This document shows positions 1 to 5,824 of a stretch of DNA of 11,684 nucleotides, piece by piece. Location: positions 1-11,684 of the forward strand of contig CAZBWN010000066.1 in assembly GCA_964495905.1 (NCBI GenBank). The letters run 5' to 3'. Position numbers and translations under genes: made by a program. This DNA is from CAJBLF01 sp964495905 (GTDB lineage: Bacteria > Patescibacteriota > Gracilibacteria > Absconditabacterales > Absconditicoccaceae). Each line of letters begins with the position of its first letter. Position 1 is the stretch's first letter. The notes beneath the pieces were generated by a model that was not told the origin of the DNA, ran no database searches, and saw only the letters and a program-made list of their open reading frames with translations.

Positions 1-33
1 CCTTCACCCCGTAGCAAATGTACGGGCAGGCAT

Positions 34-56
34 GGCGGGAGCTAAGGAAAAATAAA
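34..56. repeat. 23-bp direct repeat, copy 1
   Basis: This stretch, with core GCGGGAGCTAAGG followed by an A-rich tail, is repeated exactly at 1635-1657. Both copies lie downstream of a minus-strand gene (196-702 and 1852-2229) and precede a hairpin region and a second shared 15-base repeat. The surrounding bases 1-100 hold no convincing gene. They look like part of the same dispersed intergenic repeat family. Confidence 0.75.
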
Positions 57-100
57 TTATATTAAAATTAATAAAAAAAAAGAATTTTATTCAATGTAGT

Positions 101-134
101 CCCCCTGTTAAGGGGGAATGAGGGGGTTTGTTAT
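101..134. repeat. hairpin plus 15-bp direct repeat GAGGGGGTTTGTTAT, copy 1
   Basis: CCCCCT and AGGGGG (101-106 and 111-116) form a short hairpin. It is followed by GAGGGGGTTTGTTAT at 120-134, which recurs exactly at 1786-1800. In both places the repeat sits just beyond the terminator of a minus-strand gene. This suggests a duplicated 3'-flanking module or two copies of a small non-coding element. Confidence 0.6.
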
Positions 135-144
135 CTTTATTTTT

Positions 145-174
145 AAAAAAACTCTCCCGGGAAACCGAGGAGAG
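145..174 (-). terminator. Rho-independent terminator of the 196-702 gene
   Basis: On the minus strand a CTCTCC...GGGAGAG stem with a short T-rich loop is followed by seven T residues. It lies about 20 bases past the TAA stop of the gene at 196-702. Related hairpins with a similar loop end the next two minus-strand genes. Confidence 0.8.
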
Positions 175-195
175 CTATGGTGTGTGTGAATTTTT

Positions 196-702
196 TTACT
201 TGAATTTGAGCCATTTTCCACTTATTAAGTACTGCCAGAAATTGTGTTCGATTGATTCGCGATAGACGTGAAGTTTTATTTGCATATCTTCTATCTCTTC
301 ACCTCGCATAGCAATAACCTCTTCTGGTGTTTTATCTTCTTGTGAAAGCAAATACCCAGCTGTTTTTCTTAACTTTGCAGGGATATCACGAAATTTTCTA
401 TCAGGAGAAATAAGATAGTCATATTCTTCTTTGATCTGATTTACATACTCCTCCTCTGTCTTGATTTTTTTTGTTAATTCTTTTTCAAGTTTTTCAATGT
501 TTAAAGGCGCATTTATAACAGGGAATATGGCCCATGCGAAACCAACAATTAGAATATACATGAAATCATTCTGCATAATATGCACTGTAAATATCATAAA
601 GATAAATACAATACTCATTCCTATCAATGACCATATCGCTTGTTTTTTTTTCTTTTCCAGATCTCTGTGAAATTCTAGAAATTTTTCTTGTTTGTTTTTC
701 AT
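196..702 (-). CDS. small two-helix membrane protein, unknown function (paralogue A)
   Basis: 168 residues, ATG at 702 and TAA at 196. I recognise no family. A charged, lysine-rich start (residues 1-20, with F-L-E-F) is followed by two predicted membrane helices at about 23-42 and 48-65. A long charged cytosolic tail, probably helical or coiled coil (67-155), ends in the aromatic motif WQYLISGKWL. The gene at 951-1520 has the same order of parts and the matching ending WQYPMSWEWL, so the two look like diverged paralogues. It is a single-gene unit with its own promoter (743-770) and terminator (145-174). No Shine-Dalgarno is visible; the leader is A-rich. It has five glycines by hand count, none encoded by UGA. 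Gene call is firm, function unknown. Confidence 0.85.
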   Translation of the reverse strand: MKNKQEKFLEFHRDLEKKKKQAIWSLIGMSIVFIFMIFTVHIMQNDFMYILIVGFAWAIFPVINAPLNIEKLEKELTKKIKTEEEYVNQIKEEYDYLISPDRKFRDIPAKLRKTAGYLLSQEDKTPEEVIAMRGEEIEDMQIKLHVYRESIEHNFWQYLISGKWLKFK

Positions 703-742
703 ATATTTATTTTTTTATATTTGTTTGTTTTTGTTTTTTGTT

Positions 743-770
743 TTTATATATAAATCAGTAATTAAGTCAA
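743..770 (-). promoter_or_regulatory. sigma70-type promoter of the 196-702 gene
   Basis: On the minus strand, -35 TTGACT (770-765) and -10 TATAAA (748-743) are separated by 16 bases. TTGACTTAA and the internal GATTT are shared at the same spacing with the promoters at 1556-1583 and 2264-2291. The -10 lies 40 bases before the ATG, so the transcript has an A-rich leader. Confidence 0.8.
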
Positions 771-800
771 GTCCACTAATTTTGTCCTCCTTTTTATTTT

Positions 801-898
801 TTACTCCCCATACCCCTCTAAAATAGAGGGGCTTTTTGTCCTTCTGTCGGCTATTCCCCTTCCTCTGTTTCAGAGGAAGGGGTTAGGGGATGGAGTAA
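801..898. repeat. MITE-like intergenic inverted-repeat element
   Basis: The ends are TTACTCC (801-807) and its complement GGAGTAA (892-898). Inside are two nested hairpins: CCCCTCT/AGAGGGG (813-819 and 825-831, then CTTTTT), and a perfect 12-bp stem CCCCTTCCTCTG/CAGAGGAAGGGG (856-867 and 871-882) with a TTT loop. There is no coding potential. It fills the space between the promoter of one minus-strand gene and the terminator of the next. It resembles the CCCC...GGGG palindromic elements dispersed through many bacterial genomes. Confidence 0.65.
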
Positions 899-900
899 AT

Positions 901-931
901 AAAAAAAACTCCCTCGGAAAACCGAGAGGAG
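901..931 (-). terminator. Rho-independent terminator of the 951-1520 gene
   Basis: On the minus strand CTCC(T)CTCGG pairs with CCGAGGGAG around a TTTT loop, with one bulged base, and is followed by eight T residues. It lies 20 bases past the TAA stop. Confidence 0.85.
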
Positions 932-950
932 CTATACTGTTGCGTATGTA

Positions 951-1520
951 TTATTTAACCATTTCAAGCCATTCCCAGCTCATGGGATATTGCCAGCCTA
1001 TTTTTTCTTTTTGACTATCTAAGTAGTCAATTTTTTGTTCGGTTATAACAATATTTGATTTGCAGAGTGCTATCCTTTGCGGAATATTTTCATATTCCAT
1101 AGGATCTATTATTTTTCCCTCCGAATCTTTTTTGCTATAATGACGATCGTACTCTTCTTTGGTCAAACTCTTTTGTATGGTAGAAAGATATATGGCCCCT
1201 TCTTTCCATTCTTGCATATCCTTTTCTATTTTTTTTCTGATCTTTTCTTTGCTGACTCCAAAATATTGGATTTTTTTTGTCTGGAAGAGAAGAAATATCA
1301 GAAGAAAAAATGCCCCAAAAAAAATTCCCATCAGAGGGACGAATAAGGGATACATATCAATACTAAATATCTCTAATAATATGCAGAGATAGCCAATAAA
1401 TAATACTAAGAGATAAGCAATGATGAAGTACACTATCAATTTACATGCCAATGATAATACCATGTTTTTTTGGAACTCTTTTTGAAATTCCACAAACGAT
1501 TTTGTTTCTTTAGTTTTCAT
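951..1520 (-). CDS. small two-helix membrane protein, unknown function (paralogue B)
   Basis: 189 residues, ATG at 1520 and TAA at 951. I recognise no family. Residues 1-20 are polar with an F-V-E-F motif. Predicted membrane segments lie at about 26-50 and 58-80, followed by a basic, helix-prone cytosolic tail (82-175) and the ending WQYPMSWEWL. The matching layout, EEYD in the tail and a WQYxxSxxWL ending shared with the 196-702 product argue for common ancestry despite low overall identity. It has its own promoter (1556-1583) and terminator (901-931). Seven glycines by hand count, none UGA. Tail charge and hydrophobic pair suggest an inner-membrane protein facing the cytoplasm; the role cannot be read from sequence. 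Confidence 0.85.
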   Translation of the reverse strand: MKTKETKSFVEFQKEFQKNMVLSLACKLIVYFIIAYLLVLFIGYLCILLEIFSIDMYPLFVPLMGIFFGAFFLLIFLLFQTKKIQYFGVSKEKIRKKIEKDMQEWKEGAIYLSTIQKSLTKEEYDRHYSKKDSEGKIIDPMEYENIPQRIALCKSNIVITEQKIDYLDSQKEKIGWQYPMSWEWLEMVK

Positions 1521-1555
1521 ATATTTTTTTTATTTGTTTATTTTTGTTTTTTGTG

Positions 1556-1583
1556 TTTATATCCAAATCGGAGATTAAGTCAA
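1556..1583 (-). promoter_or_regulatory. sigma70-type promoter of the 951-1520 gene
   Basis: On the minus strand, -35 TTGACT (1583-1578), a 16-base spacer containing GATTT, and -10 TATAAA (1561-1556). It has the same block as the promoters of the two flanking genes. The -10 is 35 bases before the ATG. Confidence 0.8.
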
Positions 1584-1634
1584 GTCTAGTAAATATAGAA
1601 TAGAAACAAACCCACCCCGACCCTCCCTTGACAG

Positions 1635-1657
1635 GGCGGGAGCTAAGGAAAAATAAA
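1635..1657. repeat. 23-bp direct repeat, copy 2
   Basis: Exact second copy of 34-56. It follows a G/C-rich hairpin-like stretch at 1610-1640. The whole 331-base gap at 1521-1851 holds no gene: it contains the promoter at 1556-1583, this repeat, the inverted element at 1661-1778, a second shared repeat (1786-1800) and the terminator at 1809-1835. Confidence 0.75.
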
Positions 1658-1660
1658 AAT

Positions 1661-1778
1661 AATTTTTTCAAATCCCTCCTAACCTCCCTTTATCCCCCGG
1701 CTTCGCGGAGGACAAGTCGAGGGAGGAACAGCCCCCCTCCTTGATAAAGGAGGGGAATGGGGGTGGATTTGAAAAATT
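1661..1778. repeat. MITE-like inverted-repeat element
   Basis: The ends AATTTTTTCAAATCC (1661-1675) and GGATTTGAAAAATT (1765-1778) are complementary apart from one T. The imperfect pairing continues inward (CCTCCCTTTATC against GATAAAGGAGG). A 9-bp hairpin CCCCTCCTT/AAGGAGGGG lies at 1734-1742 and 1747-1755. No open reading frame lies inside. It looks like a non-autonomous palindromic element of the same general type as 801-898. Confidence 0.65.
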
Positions 1779-1785
1779 TTATAGA

Positions 1786-1800
1786 GAGGGGGTTTGTTAT
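1786..1800. repeat. 15-bp direct repeat GAGGGGGTTTGTTAT, copy 2
   Basis: Exact match to 120-134. In both positions it abuts the terminator of a minus-strand gene. Confidence 0.6.
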
Positions 1801-1808
1801 TTTTTTTT

Positions 1809-1835
1809 AAAAAAAATCCCTCGGAAACCGAGAGA
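1809..1835 (-). terminator. Rho-independent terminator of the 1852-2229 gene
   Basis: On the minus strand TCTCTCGG pairs with CCGAGGGA around a TTT loop and is followed by eight T residues, 17 bases past the TAA stop. The stem and loop are very close to those at 145-174 and 901-931. Confidence 0.85.
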
Positions 1836-1851
1836 AGTCATAATCTTTTAA

Positions 1852-2229
1852 TTATTTTTTTACCGTATCGCATGGGCATAAATTGCGTGGTTCAGTAATA
1901 ATCCAATAACCAACTATATCATTAGTTTGTTGGCCACCTTTAACATTTGGTGCCAATGAGGATATTTTCAATTCTTTATGGGAAGCTATAAAATTTGAAA
2001 TAGCTGGTCCAAATTCCTTAAAAACATCTTGAGATGTTATGGAAAGCTGCGTTTCGCATCCTTTAATTTTATAATACCATACCCCATTACCAAAATCCAG
2101 AGGATTAGACTCTTTTGAGAACAGATTATTTTTTTCTAGTTTTGATGTAACTAGTTCTGTTTTTTTGTTGTTTTCACAACCAGCAACAATAATTCCTATC
2201 ATCATTGCTAAAATTATTTTTATTTTCAT
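1852..2229 (-). CDS. small lipoprotein, unknown function
   Basis: 125 residues, ATG at 2229 and TAA at 1852. The start MKIKIILAMMIGIIVAGC is a type II signal peptide: two lysines, a hydrophobic run and the lipobox VAGC, with Cys18 as the lipidated residue. The mature part is about 107 residues, with no further membrane helix and three more cysteines, two of them in LCPCDT near the end. I recognise no domain. It should be an envelope-anchored protein. It is expressed alone from a promoter (2264-2291) of the same type as its two downstream membrane-protein neighbours, which suggests coordinate control. It has nine glycines by hand count, none UGA. Confidence 0.82.
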   Translation of the reverse strand: MKIKIILAMMIGIIVAGCENNKKTELVTSKLEKNNLFSKESNPLDFGNGVWYYKIKGCETQLSITSQDVFKEFGPAISNFIASHKELKISSLAPNVKGGQQTNDIVGYWIITEPRNLCPCDTVKK

Positions 2230-2263
2230 ATATTTTTTTGTTCGTTTATTTTTTGTTTTTGTT

Positions 2264-2291
2264 TTTATATCTAAATCACGACTTAAGTCAA
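2264..2291 (-). promoter_or_regulatory. sigma70-type promoter of the lipoprotein gene
   Basis: On the minus strand, -35 TTGACT (2291-2286), a 16-base spacer with GATTT at the same place as in the other two promoters, and -10 TATAAA (2269-2264), 34 bases before the ATG. Confidence 0.8.
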
Positions 2292-2350
2292 CAAGTATTA
2301 GATATATTTTTATTTGTCAACCTTAAATAGTGGCGATAATGCCTATTTTT

Positions 2351-2379
2351 TTGCTTATGGACGCAAAACCGAATATACT
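2351..2379 (+). promoter_or_regulatory. possible promoter of the virB4 gene
   Basis: TTGCTT (2351-2356), 17 bases, TATACT (2374-2379), in the divergent gap between the lipoprotein gene and virB4. It is 124 bases before the virB4 ATG, and a weaker alternative (TTGTCA-17-TAATGC) lies just upstream. The call rests on matrix-like similarity only. Confidence 0.35.
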
Positions 2380-2397
2380 TAATTACAAAAATAGGAG

Positions 2398-2494
2398 CAG
2401 GGAGCAAGGGACAGGGAGCAAAGATTTGAAACCTTCAACTTGAAACTTGAAACCTGTGACCAATCATCAACAGTTTAGCATTTTAACAGTTTAG
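2398..2494. repeat. short tandem and direct repeats upstream of virB4
   Basis: CAGGGAGCAA occurs at 2398-2407 and 2412-2421 (14-base step). TTGAAAC occurs at 2426, 2440 and 2447 (steps of 14 and 7). AACAGTTTAG occurs at 2469 and 2485 (16-base step). No gene is visible here. The stretch resembles the low-complexity, 7-base-periodic filler found in the other gaps of this window. Confidence 0.55.
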
Positions 2495-2503
2495 TATTAT
2501 AAC

Positions 2504-4567
2504 ATGGTAGAAATCATCAAGAATGTAGTGTACGATACCGACTATAGCGCGTATGTAGCTGACGGTTGATATCCCCTCTTCCAAGCTCCAGCCACAGCAG
2601 AAAAGCTATGATTTTTTGACAAATTCTTGTCAGGAATTTTTCCTAGTCTGTTTGCAAAAAAATGAGCGACAGGATCAACGGTTGCAGGAGCAGGAATGTT
2701 TGCCGGCAAAAAGAAAGAAGCTTTGCCTGAAAATAAGGAGATCAAAGATAAAGAGTTGAGAGAACAAGTGAAATATCTGCTTGCACTCCCTGATGATCAA
2801 TACAATGATCAGAAACTGACAAGCAAGATGAGACAATATATCTGAGAGACAGAAAAAGAATATACTAGCGTGATCAGTGATTATAAATCACATGTCGCAC
2901 CTTCCTACTGGGAATTCAAGTCAACCCATTATAATGTTTCAGGAATTTTTTGAAAAAGCTATTATGCACAAAGTTACCCATCATACATCGATGCATTACG
3001 AACAAGAGATATTTTCGGATTCCATGCAAAATGGGATATGACGCGATTTATCTATCCAGAAGACGATGCAGCAATCCAATCGATGCTCAAAAATAGGGCG
3101 ACTCAACTCAAAGCTGAAGTGAAAGACGCCATGCAAAAAGGTATCACGCTTGATATGGAAGTGGAACAACAATACAGGGATGTAGAGATGATCAGAGAAA
3201 AACTCACAACTCGTGAAGAAAGATATTTTGAAAATTCCTTTTATATCAATATTTACGACGACACTGAAGAAAAGCTCAAAGAAACAGGTAAAAAAATCGA
3301 ACAAAAAATATCAGGATACGGAATCAGGATCAAAAGTGCGATACAAAGGATGGATGAAGGGTTCTCTTCGGGATTACCGCTTTGTACTGATGAACTTGCT
3401 ATCAGCAGAAGTTCAGTCACTTCATCGCTTTCCGGTGGTTTCCCATTCATCTCCAATGATATGGTCAGTGAAACAGGGATCTTGTATGGAATCAACCTTC
3501 ATACCTGAGGATTGGTGATATTCGATAGATACAGCCAAAAATTACAGAATATGAACAGTGTCATACTTGCTACTTCTGGAGCTGGAAAATCATTTACCGT
3601 AAAACTTGAAGTACTTAGATATCTGATCAATGATATCGATGTCATCATTATCGATCCAGAAAACGAATATAAATCACTCTGTGAAAAAGTAGGAGGAACC
3701 TATGTAAACATCGCAACGAATTCACAACAATATCTAAACCCATTTGATATCCCACCAAGAATAGAAGATGTAGAATATTGAAAATGAGATTTGCTGAGAA
3801 GTCAGATCATGAATTTGATTGGAATGATCCAGATTCTGATATGAGGATGTACACCGGAAGAAGAAGCATTGCTTGATAAGGCATTACAAAGCACGTATTC
3901 ATTAAAATGATTTTCATTTGATGTTGAAAACTACGAAGGCAAACAACCACCGATCATGGGCGATCTTATGAACGTACTTGAAGGAATGGAAGGTGGAGAA
4001 AGACTTGCACTCAGATTGAGTAAATACGTAAGCGGAACTTTTGGAAAAGTATTTAACAACTATACAAATATTGATATCAACAATAAACTTACTGTCATCA
4101 GTATCAGAGATTTGGAAGATGCATTAAAGACGCCTGCGATGATGAACGTACTCAACCGGATCTGGACTAAAGTAAGATCACACAAGAAAAAAAGAATGCT
4201 TGCGGTAGATGAAGCGTGGATCATGTTCCAAAATGAGACATCAGCAGAATTCCTTTTTGGACTTACAAAAAGAGCAAGAAAATATGGATTGGGAATCACC
4301 GTAATCTCACAAGATATCGAAGACTTCGTAAGAAGCAAATATGGTAAACCTATCATCTCCAACTGTGCATTGCAGATATTATTGAAACAATCCACTACGT
4401 CTATCAAAGCATTGAACGAGCTTCTCGGACTTTCAGAGGCTGAGCAGAGAAGACTGGTCTCGGCTTGAGTAGGAGAAGGACTTATCTTTGCAGGCAATCA
4501 ACATGTAGGAGTGAAAATCTTGGCTTCACCAGAAGAGAAAGATTTTATAACGACGGATGTGAAATAG
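2504..4567 (+). CDS. virB4: VirB4-type type IV secretion/pilus ATPase
   Basis: 687 residues with UGA read as Gly (11 in-frame UGA), ATG at 2504 as the first start after an in-frame TAG, stop TAG. The C-terminal half is a VirB4/TraC-type RecA-like ATPase. Walker A SGAGKS is at 358-363 and is followed by IIIDPENEY, a family hallmark. Walker B MLAVDEAW is at 565-572. A late SAGVGEGL lies near the end; its first glycine is UGA. Family knowledge: a cytoplasmic or membrane-bound hexamer that powers assembly or transport by type IV secretion, conjugation or related pili. The N-terminal region (1-335) is diverged and fairly short against classical VirB4 (about 800 residues). The next two genes encode a polytopic membrane protein and a pilin-like fusion, supporting an envelope machine. 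Substrate (DNA, protein or pilin) cannot be told. Confidence 0.93.
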
Positions 4568-4635
4568 AATTTAGAATTTAGAATTTAGAAAACAAAATTT
4601 AGAAAAAAAAATAATTTAGAATTTAGAATGCAGAA
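4567..4635. repeat. heptad tandem repeat array (GAATTTA/GAATGCA)
   Basis: GAATTTA repeats three times from 4567 and again near 4616-4630, ending in a GAATGCA variant. The last base of the virB4 TAG stop is the first base of the array. The same heptads in a mixed order follow the solute-binding protein gene at 10022-10054. Confidence 0.75.
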
Positions 4636-4734
4636 GTCATTACGAGCCTGTCCACCGTGGTGGAGAATGAAATGACGAAGCAATCTAAAATAAAATACTA
4701 AGATTGCTTCTCCGCCACGGCGGATCGCAATGAC
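4636..4734. repeat. 99-bp palindromic GTCATT...AATGAC element (MITE-like)
   Basis: Terminal arms GTCATTACGA (4636-4645) and TCGCAATGAC (4725-4734) are complementary apart from one base. Inner arms GAAGCAATCT (4677-4686) and AGATTGCTTC (4701-4710) are perfectly complementary. Elements with GTCATTGCGA ends and the GAAGCAATCT core are, from memory, widespread in unrelated bacterial genomes. It has no coding capacity and lies between virB4 and the next gene. The remaining bases to 4791 are AT-rich with nothing else recognisable. Confidence 0.8.
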
Positions 4735-4791
4735 AACAAAAAAACAACAAATCTTTCAAATATTTTAATCTTTAAATCTTTTAATTCAGTC

Positions 4792-5820
4792 ATGGCAGAA
4801 GAAACGAAAGTGATCGACACCAACACCAAGACACAACTTTCGCTAGCAGCAGCGCTGTTTTTTTCTCCATTGGTACAAAATATGCTTAAACAGAATACAT
4901 GGGATATCACTGAAAAAGATAAGAATTTCATTAGATGATATATCAAATTCGGGTATATCACTTTATTGTTTTGAGTCATCACGATTGTAACAGGCGTGAT
5001 GAATTATCTGTTCGTGTTAAATATTCTGAGCGTGACGTATACCGTCAGTATTTTTATATTGATATTTTTATTGCTCATCAGCATTGTGAGCATCCTCTCA
5101 GATATCAGTCTTTTGAAATGAGGAGATCATGCAGTCGAGACGTATACTATCGAAGGCAGCAAAAAAGATGTCATCTTGAAATATCTCCCTATCTACAATA
5201 TCTACTTATGGTATAAAGCACATAGTTTTGATACACCCAATCGGCGAATAAAAGAATCAATTCTGCTACGGGCATTGTTTATGATACTGAGTATGGCTTG
5301 AAATGTAATGATTGATAGTATCGTTTTGATACTCGTTATCCTAAGGATTGCTGCACTCATGTCTGATATCGATTTCATCAATGTACCTACGAAACAACGG
5401 CTCAATAGATTATTCTTTAAGAATCCTGAAGAGATATTCGGATATGTTACAGGAACATTTGCTTATCTCGGAAAATCATTTGCTCGCATATTCACAAAAA
5501 AACCACCCTATAGTATAGAAGAAGAGATAAAAAAAGAGAAAGAAAACTATGGTCACATCTTAGATATCCAGGGAAATACAGGTATCATCCTAGAATATAT
5601 TCTCTGAATGATTTTGATAGGTTGACTCGTATATATTGCTAAACTCGATTTCACTGTGTGGACATATTATGCCGGTTTTTGATTGCTTGTTGCAAGATAT
5701 CTCGTCATGGCGATACAGCTGAAACATCTTCCCCACTTCCCTATTGCGAGAGAGATCATTCTTCTCCTCAAGGGAATCTGATCACTCTTCAAAAAAAAAT
5801 CTTTTACAAACAATCAATAA
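4792..5820 (+). CDS. polytopic membrane protein of unknown family, T4SS-cluster neighbour
   Basis: 342 residues with eight UGA-encoded glycines, ATG at 4792, TAA at 5818-5820. I recognise no family. A polar N-terminus (1-15) and a moderately hydrophobic segment (16-30) precede predicted membrane helices at about 52-76, 80-103, 155-190 (one long or two), 265-284 and 288-308. There is a cytosolic-looking charged loop at 230-258 and a basic tail. It sits downstream of virB4 and only four bases before the pilin-like fusion gene, so it is probably co-transcribed with the latter. Position suggests an inner-membrane platform role such as VirB6 plays elsewhere, but I see no VirB6 signature, so this is inference from context. 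The start has no Shine-Dalgarno; no other in-frame ATG closer to the repeats exists. Confidence 0.85.
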
Positions 5821-5824
5821 AAAG

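Noticed and set aside
461..670. Plus-strand reading frame opposite the first membrane protein
   Set aside because: It is antisense to the membrane-helix region, whose hydrophobic codons give a cysteine/isoleucine-rich mirror product.
813..837. Plus-strand terminator (hairpin then CTTTTT)
   Set aside because: No plus-strand gene lies upstream; the hairpin is better explained as part of the nested inverted-repeat element.
2542..2745. Minus-strand reading frame at the virB4 5' end
   Set aside because: Antisense to a continuous coding frame with 3-base consistency; low complexity and no family.
2504..4567. Apparent chain of broken virB4 fragments (pseudogene with many stops)
   Set aside because: All breaks are UGA at glycine positions in one unbroken frame; there is no frameshift, so the gene is intact under code 25.
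4567..4734. CRISPR-like array
   Set aside because: Units are 7 bases with no unique spacers, followed by one palindrome; there are no cas genes nearby.
4636..4734. Insertion sequence with a transposase
   Set aside because: The element is 99 bases and has no coding capacity; at most it is non-autonomous.
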